Source: Pseudomonas delhiensis (GTDB taxonomy: Bacteria > Pseudomonadota > Gammaproteobacteria > Pseudomonadales > Pseudomonadaceae). From it: DNA of 64,000 nt. The stretch spans positions 1 to 64,000 of the forward strand of contig NZ_FZPC01000025.1 of assembly GCF_900187975.1 (NCBI RefSeq), written 5' to 3'. The notes beneath the pieces were generated by a model. That model was not told the origin of the DNA and did not search any database. It worked only from the letters and a program-made list of their open reading frames with translations. Within the stretch, counting starts at the first letter, position 1. Each line of letters starts with the position of its first letter. The position numbers and the translations under genes were made by a program. Positions 9,362 to 17,931 of this stretch are shown here, one piece after another.

Positions 9362-9385
9362 GGGCCCGGCCGCGCGGCCGGGCCC
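9362..9385. other. Perfect GC palindrome between acoC and bdh
   Basis: A 24-base perfect palindrome (half-site GGGCCCGGCCGC) fills the 43-base acoC-bdh gap. It has no T-run and bdh follows with its own ribosome site (GGGAGACGACC), so it is more likely a partial attenuator or mRNA-processing hairpin than a terminator. Confidence 0.6.
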
Positions 9386-9397
9386 CGGGAGACGACC

Positions 9398-10483
9398 ATG
9401 ACAATCACCCCCAACAGCATGCGCGCGGCGGTCTGGCACGGGCGCAACGACATCCGCGTGGAAAGCGTGCCGCTGCCCGGCGAGCCGCCGCCCGGCTGGG
9501 TGCAGATCCGCGTGCACTGGTGCGGCATCTGCGGCTCGGACCTGCACGAGTACGTCGCAGGCCCGGTGTTCATCCCGGTGGAGGCGCCGCACCCGCTCAC
9601 CGGCATCAAGGGCCAGTGCATCCTCGGCCACGAGTTCTGCGGCGAGATCGTCAAGCTCGGCGAGGGCGTCGAGGGCTTCGCCGCCGGCGAGGTGGTGGCC
9701 GCCGACGCCTGCCAGCACTGCGGCACCTGCTACTACTGCCGCCACGGCCTGTACAACATCTGCGAGAACCTGGCCTTCACCGGGCTGATGAACAACGGCG
9801 CCTTCGCCGAATGGGTGAACGTGCCGGCCAACCTGCTGTACAAGCTGCCCGACGGCTTCCCGGCCGAGGCCGGCGCGCTGATCGAGCCGCTGGCGGTGGG
9901 CATGCACGCGGTGAAGAAGGCCGGCAGCCTGCTGGGGCGCAACGTGGTGGTGGTCGGCGCCGGCACCATCGGCCTGTGCACCATCATGTGCGCGAAAGCC
10001 GCCGGCGCGGCCCAGGTGATCGCCCTGGAGATGTCCTCGGCGCGCAAGGCCAAGGCCCGTGAGGTCGGCGCCAGCCACGTGCTCGACCCCAACGAGTGCG
10101 ACGTGCTGGCAGAGCTGCGCAAGCTCACCCATGGCCTGGGCGCCGACGTCAGCTTCGAGTGCATCGGCAACAAGCACACCGCCAAGCTGGCCATCGACGC
10201 CATCCGCAAGGCCGGCACCTGCGTGCTGGTGGGCATCTTCGAGGAGCCCAGCGCGTTCAACTTCTTCGAGCTGGTGGCCACCGAGAAGCAGGTGTTCGGC
10301 TCCCTGGCCTACAACGGCGAGTTCGCCGACGTGATCGCCTTCATCGCCGACGGCCGCCTGGACATCGCGCCCCTGGTGACCGGGCGCATCGAGCTGGAGC
10401 AGATCGTCGAGAAGGGCTTCGAGGAACTGGTGAACAACAAGGAGCACAACGTGAAGATCATAGTAACGCCACGGGCGGCCTGA
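9398..10483 (+). CDS. bdh: 2,3-butanediol dehydrogenase, zinc-dependent
   Basis: 361 residues of the medium-chain zinc alcohol dehydrogenase family. Visible are the catalytic zinc ligands in CGICGSDLHEY (Cys42) and GHEFCGE (about 76-80), the structural-zinc cysteines in CQHCGTCYYCRHGLYNIC, and the Rossmann motif VVVVGAGTIGL (about 185). The order after acoABC and the sequence fit a butanediol/acetoin dehydrogenase that feeds acetoin into the Aco complex. A rho-independent terminator follows within 60 bases and closes the operon. Confidence 0.93.
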   Translation: MTITPNSMRAAVWHGRNDIRVESVPLPGEPPPGWVQIRVHWCGICGSDLHEYVAGPVFIPVEAPHPLTGIKGQCILGHEFCGEIVKLGEGVEGFAAGEVVAADACQHCGTCYYCRHGLYNICENLAFTGLMNNGAFAEWVNVPANLLYKLPDGFPAEAGALIEPLAVGMHAVKKAGSLLGRNVVVVGAGTIGLCTIMCAKAAGAAQVIALEMSSARKAKAREVGASHVLDPNECDVLAELRKLTHGLGADVSFECIGNKHTAKLAIDAIRKAGTCVLVGIFEEPSAFNFFELVATEKQVFGSLAYNGEFADVIAFIADGRLDIAPLVTGRIELEQIVEKGFEELVNNKEHNVKIIVTPRAA

Positions 10484-10514
10484 CCTCCGACCTTGGGCCG
10501 CAGGCGACGGCCCG

Positions 10515-10541
10515 GCCCCGACGCCAGGCTGGGGCTTTTTT
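10515..10541 (+). terminator. Rho-independent terminator of the aco operon
   Basis: GCCCC (10515-10519) pairs with GGGGC (10531-10535) and is followed by TTTTTT. It lies 32 bases after the bdh stop. Confidence 0.85.
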
Positions 10542-10584
10542 ATGGTATCCGGAGTGAGTTTCTGTGTGGCTTCAGGTCCGGCAG

Positions 10585-10757
10585 CCCTCTCCCCAGCCCT
10601 CGGCTGCGCGCCCCGCCCTGAAGGGAGAGGAGGCTTGTCCGTGCCGAGAGAAGGAATGGTTTCAGCCGGCAATCTCTGTGCTAGCCGGCTAACTCCAGAA
10701 CATCAGCATCTGCCCAACGGTCCCCTCTCCCTTCAGGGAGAGGGTTAGGGAGAGGGG
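10585..10757 (+). repeat. Composite CCCTCTCC element, copy 1
   Basis: The left end is CCCTCTCCCCAGCCCTCGGC...GCCCTGAAGGGAGAGG, the core contains GTCCGTGCCGAGA and two AGCCGGC boxes (the second AGCCGGCTAAC), and the right end is AACGGTCCCCTCTCCCTTC...AGGGAGAGGGG. The reverse complement of 56783-56953 shows the same three parts in the same order with scattered differences. Half-elements with only one end occur near 2494, 23950-24080 and 51655. Function unknown. Confidence 0.8.
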
Positions 10758-10770
10758 CTCTTGAGCAGGC

Positions 10771-11115
10771 TCAACCCAGCTCCCGCAGGCACTCCAGAGG
10801 CACCCATCCCGAATCCCCATCCCGGCAACACCAGGCCCATCCGCCGAGAACCCTGCCACCCACCAGTCTCTCCCCCACGTCCACATCCATCTCCCGCGCC
10901 GTATAGTCCTCCAGCGCCCGCCCGACGCCCTCGTCCACCCGCTCGAACACCTGCGCCGGCACCCAGCCTTCCCGCCCGGCAACCGCGCAGAAATACCAGT
11001 CGTCCCAGCCCTCGGGCCCCTCGTAGCGCTCGCCTACCTTCAGCGAGGCGCCCCTGGTAAAAGCAATTGGCTCCGGATACTCGCTACGGTGGGCCACCAT
11101 GACCTCGTAGTGCAT
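10771..11115 (-). CDS. SH3-like domain protein (114 aa)
   Basis: A small soluble protein with what look like two SH3-type barrels in tandem: residues about 22-58 (ASLKVGERYEGPEGWDDWYF, REGWVPAQVFE) and about 66-112 (RALEDYTAREMDVDVGERL, DSGWVPLECLREL). The pattern of 'G-W-V-P' closing each half is typical of variant SH3 proteins in pseudomonads. No signal peptide. Binding partner unknown. The next gene upstream on the same strand begins 50 bases away, so the two could share a transcript. Confidence 0.75.
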   Translation of the reverse strand: MHYEVMVAHRSEYPEPIAFTRGASLKVGERYEGPEGWDDWYFCAVAGREGWVPAQVFERVDEGVGRALEDYTAREMDVDVGERLVGGRVLGGWAWCCRDGDSGWVPLECLRELG

Positions 11116-11166
11116 TGCGCGCTCCTTCGTCTGCTGTACGGCAGGCGATGGTACGCAGGGCAGCCC

Positions 11167-11877
11167 TCAAAGCGCATCGTGAAAGATGACACCCAATGTA
11201 AACCGCTCCCCCCAATGCAACCGGCTGACCCCATGCCGCATGTTCACCCGGTAATCCCCGCGCGCACCCCGCACCGGCCGCTGCGAGACGGCGAACACCA
11301 GCGCATCGCCCTGGCGCAGCGGCACCACCTCCACCCGCGACTGCATGCGCGGGCGCTGCTCGGTGAGGACGAATTCGCCACCGGTGAATTCCTCGTCCGG
11401 TTGCGACAGCAGGATGGCGACCTGCAGCGGGAAGGCCAGTTCGCCGTACAGGTCCTGGTGCAGGCAGTTGTAGTCGCCCGCGCCGTAACGCAGCAGCAGG
11501 GGCGTGGGCCGCAGCTGGCCGGCGGCGTGGCAGCGTTCGAGGAATTCGGCGTGCCGCGCCGGGTAGGCCGGGGCCAGGCCCAGGCGCTGTTGCCAGGCGT
11601 TGGCGATGCCCGCCAGGGGCGGATAGAAGGCTTCGCGCAGGGTCTGCAGCGGCGCCGGCAAGGGATAGGCGAAGTAGCGGTACTCACCCAGGCCGAAGCC
11701 GTGGCGGGCCATGACCACCCGGCTGCGGAAGGGCTGGTCGCGGGCATAGAGGGCGCGCAGCCATTGGCATTGGCGCCGGTCGAGCAGGCCGGGGACCCGG
11801 GCGTGGCCGTCGCTATCCAGCTGCGCGGCCAGGGCCGGCCAGTCCAGGGCGGCGATGCGCTCGGCGAGTGAGGGCAT
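11167..11877 (-). CDS. 2OG-Fe(II) oxygenase family protein
   Basis: 236 residues of the prolyl-4-hydroxylase-like 2-oxoglutarate/Fe(II) dioxygenase fold. The metal ligands appear as HQD in YNCLHQDLYGE (around 139-141) and the distal His in VNMRHGVSRL (around 212), with the 2-oxoglutarate-binding Arg in GERFTLGVIFHD. The iron-binding set is complete, so an active enzyme is expected; the substrate cannot be read from sequence. The start at 11877 gives a compact protein without extra N-terminal residues. A REP sequence lies just upstream. Confidence 0.85.
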   Translation of the reverse strand: MPSLAERIAALDWPALAAQLDSDGHARVPGLLDRRQCQWLRALYARDQPFRSRVVMARHGFGLGEYRYFAYPLPAPLQTLREAFYPPLAGIANAWQQRLGLAPAYPARHAEFLERCHAAGQLRPTPLLLRYGAGDYNCLHQDLYGELAFPLQVAILLSQPDEEFTGGEFVLTEQRPRMQSRVEVVPLRQGDALVFAVSQRPVRGARGDYRVNMRHGVSRLHWGERFTLGVIFHDAL

Positions 11878-11958
11878 GGGCGGGCTCCGAGGGGCGATGC
11901 CGCCAGTCTAGGCAAGCGGCACGCCGGCGTGCGCCCCGATGCCGACTTTCAAACCCGG

Positions 11959-11985
11959 GGTTCGCGAGCAAGCTCGCTCCTACAG
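11959..11985 (-). repeat. REP sequence
   Basis: TTCGCGAGCAAGCTCGCTCCTAC, the reverse orientation of the common Pseudomonas REP, stands alone between the oxygenase gene and the next gene. Confidence 0.85.
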
Positions 11986-12042
11986 GGAACGGCGCTTGGC
12001 TCAACGCCACCCAACGAAAAGCGCCTCGGTGCGACGCTCGGT

Positions 12043-12369
12043 TCAATCGTCGCCGGGATGGTCCGCCAGGCCTTCCAGCTCGGCCCGTGCCACTGCGCGT
12101 TCGTCGAGCTTGCGGCGGGCCGCCTCGGGCAGGTCGGTGTAGCGGATCACGCCGCGCTCGACCAGTACGTTGACCACGTCTTCCAGCACGCGGATCACTT
12201 CCAGGTCGGAATGGCGCAGCAGGTCCAGCCGGCTGCGCACCTCGGTGCGCGCGTCCAGCCACTGGCCGAGCTCCTCGCTCTGGTAGGCCAGCGTGTCGTT
12301 CATGCCCTCGAAGGGCTGGGTCTCCACTCTCAACAGCCTTCCCTGCCCATCGCGTTGTACGTAAACCAT
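12043..12369 (-). CDS. Conserved small Pseudomonas protein of unknown function
   Basis: 108 residues starting MVYVQRDGQGRLLRVETQPF. Similar short proteins in pseudomonads are often labelled 'tryptophan synthase beta-like', but nothing here resembles the PLP enzyme, so that name should not be used. The C-terminal half is highly charged and helical (RSRLDLLRHSDLEVIRVLED). Two other in-frame starts lie upstream (ATG at 12390, TTG at 12396); the ATG at 12369 fits the family start and has AGG nine bases ahead. It is not part of the flagellar operon, although it lies just downstream of lafW. Confidence 0.7.
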   Translation of the reverse strand: MVYVQRDGQGRLLRVETQPFEGMNDTLAYQSEELGQWLDARTEVRSRLDLLRHSDLEVIRVLEDVVNVLVERGVIRYTDLPEAARRKLDERAVARAELEGLADHPGDD

Positions 12370-12483
12370 GCGGATCAACCTAACCGTCATTGTCAAGGGT
12401 GCGGACGGACCGCTCCCGTCCGTCGTCAGCTACCTGGGACCGTCGATCGGCCCCGGGGTTCGGCGCAGCTTAACAAGGTCGGC

Positions 12484-13515
12484 TCAAGAAAGCAGGCTGA
12501 CCACCGCGAAACGGCTCAGGTTGGCCTGGGCCACCACGGTGCGGGTCACCGCCGCGTAGCTGGAGCCGCTGTCGCGCACCAGGTTGAACACCGACGCCGC
12601 GTAGTCCTGCGCCCATTGCTGTTCGTCGCGGTCGGCCTGGCGGGCGAGGAACTCGCGGATCTCGCCCTGGCGCTGGCGCAACTGGTCGCGCAGGGTGCCG
12701 ATGCGGTCCAGCGCGTCTATCACTTGGTCGAGCAGGTGGCGCAGCTCGCGCTGGTCGCTGCCGGCCAGGCTCTGCGGCAGGTCCAGCAGGCGCTGCTCGC
12801 GGGTCTGGGCGCGGCTGGCGCGGTCCCTGGCGAAGCGCTTGCCCTCCCCCTGCACGCTGAGCTGGCCGCCCTGCTTGCGCCAGTCGGCCTCGGCCATGGA
12901 GAAGGTCAGCTTGCCGTCGGCGTCGAGTTCCGCGCGGATGCCGCTGGACGCCAGGCCGATGTTGAAGCTGCGCAACAGCTGCTGGTCGCTCATGGCGTCG
13001 TCCAGCACCACCACGCCGGGTTCGCCCTGGGCGCGGCCGGCGCTGAACAGCAACGTCTCGCGGCCGCCGCTGCGGGCTTCGTCCAGGGTGGCCAGGCCGT
13101 CGATGGCGAAGCGGGTGCGCGCCGGTTCGTGCAGGTGCAGGTCGAGGTTGGCGTCCAGCCCGCCGGCGCTGCGCTCGCGGCGTTGCGCCAGCAGCTCGGT
13201 GGCCTGCCTGAGCGGTTGTTCCAGCTGCTTGCGGTTGCCGCCCTGGCCGCTGCCCAGCTCGCGGCCCAGGCTGAGCTTGAGCTGGTTGAGGCGCTCGGCC
13301 AGCTCGCCCAGGTAGCCCTCGGCGCTCTGCATGGCGCTGAGCTGCTGGTTGAGCTGGATGCTGAAGCCGGCGGCCTTGCCCACCCCGCGCTCGCCGGCCG
13401 GGGCCGTGGCGCTGCGCTTGCGCTGGCGCAGGTTGCGCTCGCCCACCGCCGGCGGCGCCTGGCGCGGCTGGCCATCGATGGCGGCGACCGCCGGGAAGGG
13501 GTTCTCGACCTTCAT
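12484..13515 (-). CDS. lafW: Putative LafW-like hook-associated protein
   Basis: 343 residues, last gene of the flgB-flgL operon, 13 bases after flgL. I see no signal peptide. The first ~45 residues are basic and Pro-rich; the rest is mostly helical with coiled-coil-like stretches (LAERLNQLKLSLGREL; DRIGTLRDQLRQRQGEIREF) and a C-terminus (NLSRFAVVSLLS) reminiscent of the terminal helices of axial proteins. In the enteric Flag-2 cluster lafW, described as hook-associated, directly follows flgL, so the name is inferred from position more than sequence. An unrelated accessory function is possible. Confidence 0.5.
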   Translation of the reverse strand: MKVENPFPAVAAIDGQPRQAPPAVGERNLRQRKRSATAPAGERGVGKAAGFSIQLNQQLSAMQSAEGYLGELAERLNQLKLSLGRELGSGQGGNRKQLEQPLRQATELLAQRRERSAGGLDANLDLHLHEPARTRFAIDGLATLDEARSGGRETLLFSAGRAQGEPGVVVLDDAMSDQQLLRSFNIGLASSGIRAELDADGKLTFSMAEADWRKQGGQLSVQGEGKRFARDRASRAQTREQRLLDLPQSLAGSDQRELRHLLDQVIDALDRIGTLRDQLRQRQGEIREFLARQADRDEQQWAQDYAASVFNLVRDSGSSYAAVTRTVVAQANLSRFAVVSLLS

Positions 13516-13528
13516 CGCGTCGCGCTCC

Positions 13529-14443
13529 TCAGAGCAGGCTGAACAGCGACAGGCCGTTGACCGTCAGGTAGGTCTTCTGCGTCGCCTGCAGGGCCAGCTT
13601 GTAGTTGCCCAGGTCGATGCTGGCCTTGCCGTAGTCCAGCGCCGAGAGGTCGCCCTCGACCTTCTGGTTGACCAGGGAGATGTCCTGGTTGCTGTTGTCC
13701 AGCAGGGTCAGGGTGTTCTGCCGCCCGCCCAGGTCGGTGATGGCCGCCAGCAGCTTGCCGTGGCTGTCGTCCAGCTGGTCGATGGTGGCGGCGATACTCT
13801 GCTGGATGGCCGGGTCGCTGCTGTCCAGGGCCGGATCCTGCAGCTTGGCCACCAGGGCGTGGAGGCCGTTGAGCAGGTCCATGCCGTTGCCGAACAGCGG
13901 GCGGATGGCGACGTTCTCGTCGACCATCACGCCGTTGGCCACCACCGCCTGGCGCGTCTTGTCGTTGCCGCTGGCGCTGTAGGTGCCGCTGGCCGCGTCG
14001 TAGGTCACCGCCGGCTGGTCGGTGAGGGTGCCGGAGAACAGGTAGCGGCCCTCCTCGTCCTTGACGTTGAGGTAGCTGACCAGGGTCTTCTCCAGGTTCG
14101 ACAGCTCGCCGGCCATGGCGCCGAGCTGCTCCCTGGCGTTGGAGCCGTTGGCCGCCCAGAGCAGCAGGTCGCGGATGTCCAGCAGGGTGTCGGAGGTGGA
14201 CTGCAGGTTGGTTTCCTGGATCGACAGGTTGCTCGACACCCCGGCGATGTTGCTGCCGTACTGGGCCAGGCTGGCCTCCGAACGCTGGATGCGCAGGATG
14301 CGCACCGCGGCGATGGGGTCGTCCGAGGGATGCTGGATGCGGTTGCTGCTGGACATCTGCTGCATCAGCTGCGACATCTTCTCGGTGTTGCGGCTCATCG
14401 AGTCCAGGAGGATGGCGGTGCTCTGCGAATTGGTGATGCGCAT
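13529..14443 (-). CDS. flgL: Flagellar hook-filament junction protein FlgL (HAP3), lateral system
   Basis: 304 residues with flagellin-like ends: MRITNSQSTAILLDSMSRNT, then QHPSDDPIAAVRILRIQ, and a C-terminal helix YKLALQATQKTYLTVNGLSLFSLL. HAP3 joins the hook-associated protein FlgK to the filament. The frame stays open far upstream through flgK in another reading frame; the true start is the ATG at 14443, which begins the conserved N-terminus, 32 bases after the flgK stop. It is exported by the flagellar secretion system, so no Sec signal is expected. Confidence 0.93.
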   Translation of the reverse strand: MRITNSQSTAILLDSMSRNTEKMSQLMQQMSSSNRIQHPSDDPIAAVRILRIQRSEASLAQYGSNIAGVSSNLSIQETNLQSTSDTLLDIRDLLLWAANGSNAREQLGAMAGELSNLEKTLVSYLNVKDEEGRYLFSGTLTDQPAVTYDAASGTYSASGNDKTRQAVVANGVMVDENVAIRPLFGNGMDLLNGLHALVAKLQDPALDSSDPAIQQSIAATIDQLDDSHGKLLAAITDLGGRQNTLTLLDNSNQDISLVNQKVEGDLSALDYGKASIDLGNYKLALQATQKTYLTVNGLSLFSLL

Positions 14444-14475
14444 GGGGCGTCTCGTCGGGTGGCGGGCTACGGCGT

Positions 14476-15843
14476 TCAGAAGGCCGCGAGCATGCTGTCG
14501 AACAGGTCCTTGGCGGTGCTGATGACCTTCATGTTGGCCTGGTAGGCCTGCTGGTAGGTCATCAGGTTGACCGCCTCCTCGTCCAGGCTCACCGCGCTGA
14601 CGCTGTCGCGCTGGTTCTGCGCCTGCTGCGTCACGGCCTTGGCGGTGTCCAGGTCGGCCTGGTTCTGCCGGCTGTCGCTGGCCACCCGGCCGATCAGCCC
14701 GGCGTAGGCGTCGTTGAGCGTCACGGCGTTGCCGTCGACGGTGATGACCTGGCTCTTCAGGTCGATCAGTTTCAGCAGGTTGCCGTTGTTGCCCTTCTCC
14801 CCGGCGCTGTCGGACAGCGCCAGTTCGGAAGGCTGCAGGCCGGTGAGGCTGAGCAGCTTGCCGGTGCTGCCGGCGTTGGCCTGCAGCAATGCCTGGCCGG
14901 GGTTGCCATTCAGGTCGTAGCCGCCGGCCAGGGTGGAGTTGACCAGGTCGGCCACCTGGGTGGCCATCTGCGCCAGGCTGTCGAGGTTCGGCCGCAGGGT
15001 CTGGTACTCGGTGTCGTACAGCGCGCCCATGGCGCCGCCCAGGTCCTGCTGGTCGATGGCGAACCGGGTGCCGGCGAAGGCCAGGCTGACGTCCTGCTCG
15101 CCACTGCTGGTCAGGCTGACCTTCAGCTGCGCGGCGGAGGCGCCAGCCACCAGCGGCTGGCCGTTGGCCAGGGACACCGAGATGGAGCCGTCGGCGGCGG
15201 CCGAGGTGCGGATGCTGCTGTACTGGCTGAGCTGGGTGATCAGGGCGTCGCGCTGGTCCTGCAGGGCCGAGGGGTCGGCGGCGGCGGACTGCGCGGCGAC
15301 GATCTTCTTGTTCAGCAGGGCGATGTTCGAGGTCAGGCCGTTGATCTCGCCGACCATGGTGCCGCGCTGTTCCTGCAGGGACTTGAGCTGGGTGTCGATG
15401 TTGCCGGAGAGCGTGTTGAAGCGCTGCGCCAGGTTGCCGGCCTCGGCGATGATCTGCTGGCGCAGGGCGGTGGAATCCGGGGTGGCGCTGGCCTCGCTGA
15501 GGGCGGCGAAGAAGTTGTCCAGGCCGACGCTGATGCTGGCGCCATCGCTGGACATCAGGTCCTCCAGCGCGCCCAGGTACTGCTGGGCGTTGCTGTAGTA
15601 GTTCTGCGCGGTGGTGGCGCGCCACAGCTGCTGGTTGAGGAAGTCGTCGGACATGCGCCGGATGCCGGTCACCTTCACCCCGCCGCCAGGGCTCAGCGAG
15701 CCTTGCCCGCCAAGGGAGCTGGTGAGCACCGACAGGCGGCTGAACCCGGGGGTGTTGACGTTGGAGGTGTTCTGCCCGGTGATCGACAGGCCGATCTCCG
15801 AGGCGCGCACGCCGCTGTAGGCGATCTGCGTCAAATTGCTCAC
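14476..15843 (-). CDS. flgK: Flagellar hook-associated protein FlgK (HAP1), lateral system
   Basis: 455 residues. The N-terminus (YSGVRASEIGLSITGQNTSN, VNTPGFSR) carries the rod/hook-family signature and the C-terminus (VNLMTYQQAYQANMKVISTA) the matching helix, so both ends of the axial-protein fold are present. It caps the hook and links it to FlgL. Its length is at the short end of the family (often 450-680), as expected for lateral systems. The ATG at 15843 overlaps the flgJ stop (ATGA), implying coupled translation. Confidence 0.94.
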   Translation of the reverse strand: MSNLTQIAYSGVRASEIGLSITGQNTSNVNTPGFSRLSVLTSSLGGQGSLSPGGGVKVTGIRRMSDDFLNQQLWRATTAQNYYSNAQQYLGALEDLMSSDGASISVGLDNFFAALSEASATPDSTALRQQIIAEAGNLAQRFNTLSGNIDTQLKSLQEQRGTMVGEINGLTSNIALLNKKIVAAQSAAADPSALQDQRDALITQLSQYSSIRTSAAADGSISVSLANGQPLVAGASAAQLKVSLTSSGEQDVSLAFAGTRFAIDQQDLGGAMGALYDTEYQTLRPNLDSLAQMATQVADLVNSTLAGGYDLNGNPGQALLQANAGSTGKLLSLTGLQPSELALSDSAGEKGNNGNLLKLIDLKSQVITVDGNAVTLNDAYAGLIGRVASDSRQNQADLDTAKAVTQQAQNQRDSVSAVSLDEEAVNLMTYQQAYQANMKVISTAKDLFDSMLAAF

Positions 15844-16805
15844 GACTGCTTCCCTTTGGGCTGAAGGCGGATCGGTTGGGCGAAGGCGGCAGACATGGCC
15901 TGGTGTTGCGTGCCCTGCTGCTGATAGGCGACCGGTTCGGCCGCCGGCTTAAGCGGCGCCGGTGCCGTGGCCTGGCCGCGGCGGGCCAGGTCGTCGAGGA
16001 TGCCGCGGGTGTAGCGGCGGGTTTCCTCGAAGGGGATGCGCTCGATCCAGGCCTCGCCGCTGATCTCGCCGCGGCGCGGGTCGCCGTTGCTCTTCAGCCA
16101 TTCGTCGACGCGGCCGGGGCCGGCGTTGTAGGCGGCCAGGGCCAGGGCGCGGTGGCCGTCGTAGCGCTGCAGCATCTGGTCGAGGTAGGCGCTGCCGAGC
16201 TGGCGGTTGTAGGCGCCGTCGCGGGTCAGGCGCTGTTCGTCGAAGTCCAGGCCCAGCTTGGCGGCTATTTCCCGCGCGGTGTCGGGCATCAGCTGCATCA
16301 GGCCGCGGGCGCCCTTGGCCGAGACGGCGGCGATGTCGCCGGCGGACTCGTGGTCGATCAGGCTGTCCACCAGCTCGCCGAAGGCCGCGCTGCCACGCTG
16401 CCAGAGCCGCCCGGCGCTCTGCACGCCGCGTTGCCAGTCGGCCGCCACGGCCTGCTGCAGGCTGCGCGGCAGGCCCATGCGGTCGCCGCCGGCGAGCATC
16501 TCGCCGCGGCCGTCGGCGTCGTGCCCGGAAAGCTGGCGCACCAGCAGCGCGGCGATGCCGGTCTGCTTGCGCTCGGCCAGGTTGTCGGCGAGCACGCCAT
16601 CGTAGAAGTCGCGCATGGTGTCCAGGTCGCGGCTGCGGGTGATGCCGCCGGCCGAGAGCACGTCGCCGGCCTTGCGCATCTGCTTGAGGATCTGCTGCAG
16701 GAACAGCGCCTCGAACTGCTCGGCGGCCGCCTCCAGGCGCGCCTGGGGGTTGCCGTCCTGGCCGCGCGCGGCGTTCAGCGCGGTGGGGAGTGAAACGATG
16801 CTCAT
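15840..16805 (-). CDS. flgJ: FlgJ-type rod-assembly protein with a lytic transglycosylase (SLT) domain
   Basis: 321 residues. Residues 21-95 form the FlgJ rod-binding domain (EQFEALFLQQILKQMRKAG, SRDLDTMRDFYDGVLADNLA). The C-terminal half is not the glucosaminidase of enteric FlgJ but an SLT/goose-lysozyme-type transglycosylase: catalytic Glu153 in LIDHESAGD, SAKGARGLMQLMPDTA (162-177), AYNAGPGRVDEWL (225-237) and IPFEETRRYTRGIL. It should open peptidoglycan for rod passage by lytic cleavage. The last 40 residues are a Pro/Gln-rich tail. Its stop overlaps flgK; flgI ends nine bases upstream. Confidence 0.9.
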   Translation of the reverse strand: MSIVSLPTALNAARGQDGNPQARLEAAAEQFEALFLQQILKQMRKAGDVLSAGGITRSRDLDTMRDFYDGVLADNLAERKQTGIAALLVRQLSGHDADGRGEMLAGGDRMGLPRSLQQAVAADWQRGVQSAGRLWQRGSAAFGELVDSLIDHESAGDIAAVSAKGARGLMQLMPDTAREIAAKLGLDFDEQRLTRDGAYNRQLGSAYLDQMLQRYDGHRALALAAYNAGPGRVDEWLKSNGDPRRGEISGEAWIERIPFEETRRYTRGILDDLARRGQATAPAPLKPAAEPVAYQQQGTQHQAMSAAFAQPIRLQPKGKQS

Positions 16806-16814
16806 GCGCGCGCC

Positions 16815-17918
16815 CTAGATGATGATGAGTTCGGCGTTCAGCGCGCCGGCCTTCTCCAGCGCCTGGAGAATGCTCATGACGTCGTCCGGGGTGGCGCCGA
16901 GGCTGTTCACGGTGTCGATGATGCCCTGCAGGCTGGCGCCCTCGGGCCAGCGGAACATCGGCTTCTTGTCCTGGGCGACGTTGACGTCGGACTGCGGCGT
17001 GACCGTGGTGCGGCCGCCGGAGAACGGCGCCGGCTGGCTGACCTGGGGGTTCTCGCTGATGGTCACGGTGAGGCTGCCGTGGGACACCGCGGCGGCCTTC
17101 ACCCGCACGCCCTGGCCGATGACCACGGTGCCGGTGCGGCTGTTGAACACCACCTTCGGCCGTTCGCGGCCTTCCTGCACCTCCACCCCTTCGAGCAGGG
17201 CCATGAAGCTGGTGCGCTGGTTGGCCGAGACCGGCGCGCGCACGCTGACCTTGGTGCCGTCCAGGGCCTGGGCGCTGCCGGCGCCGAGCAGGTTGTCCAG
17301 GGCGGTGACGATGTGCGCGGCGGTCTGGAAGCTGGGCTGGCGCAGGTTGAGCATGATGTCCGGGCGGCTGGCGAAGTCGCTGGGGATCATCCGCTCGATG
17401 GTCGCGCCATTGGGGATGCGCCCGCCGTTGGCGGTGTTGATGGTGACGCTGGAGCCGCTCTGGCCGCTGGCGTTTAGGCCGCCCACGGCCACCGCGCCCT
17501 GGGCCAGGGCGTAGGTCTCGCCGTCGATGCCGCGCAGCGGCGTGAGCAGCAGCTGGCCGCCGCGCAGGCTCTTGGCGTCGCCCAGCGAGGAGACGGTGAC
17601 GTCCACCGTCTGCCCGGGGCTGTACGAGGGCGGCACTTCGGCGGTGATGCTCACCGCGGCGACGTTCTTCAGCTTGGGGTCGATGTTGGCCGGCAAGTTC
17701 ACGCCGAACTGCTTGATCATGTTCACCACCGACTGGCTGGTGAACTTCACCTGGGTCTTGTCGCCGGTGCCGTCGAGGCCGACCACCAGGCCGTAGCCGA
17801 TCAGCTGGTTGCCGCGGATGCCCTCCACGTCCACCAGTTCCAGCAGCGGCACGGCGCGGCTCGCCAGGGGCCAGCAGGACAGCGCCAGCGGCAGCAGGTA
17901 CTTCAGGATGGCTCGCAT
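16815..17918 (-). CDS. flgI: Flagellar P-ring protein FlgI, lateral system
   Basis: 367 residues, normal for FlgI. A Sec signal peptide ([19 protein letters not shown]) is followed by the hallmark start of the mature protein [29 protein letters not shown]. FlgI forms the periplasmic ring around the rod in the peptidoglycan layer and depends on FlgA as chaperone, which is encoded divergently at 22.9 kb. The gene sits 13 bases after flgH and nine before flgJ. Confidence 0.96.
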   Translation of the reverse strand: MRAILKYLLPLALSCWPLASRAVPLLELVDVEGIRGNQLIGYGLVVGLDGTGDKTQVKFTSQSVVNMIKQFGVNLPANIDPKLKNVAAVSITAEVPPSYSPGQTVDVTVSSLGDAKSLRGGQLLLTPLRGIDGETYALAQGAVAVGGLNASGQSGSSVTINTANGGRIPNGATIERMIPSDFASRPDIMLNLRQPSFQTAAHIVTALDNLLGAGSAQALDGTKVSVRAPVSANQRTSFMALLEGVEVQEGRERPKVVFNSRTGTVVIGQGVRVKAAAVSHGSLTVTISENPQVSQPAPFSGGRTTVTPQSDVNVAQDKKPMFRWPEGASLQGIIDTVNSLGATPDDVMSILQALEKAGALNAELIII

Positions 17919-17931
17919 GGCCGGCAGCGCC

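Noticed and set aside
12043..12369. Tryptophan synthase beta label for the 108-residue protein
   Set aside because: The protein is far too short and shows none of the PLP-enzyme motifs; the label appears to be inherited annotation.
12369..12396. Longer start (TTG or ATG) for the small conserved gene
   Set aside because: The family start MVYVQRD and a nearby AGG favour the ATG at 12369.
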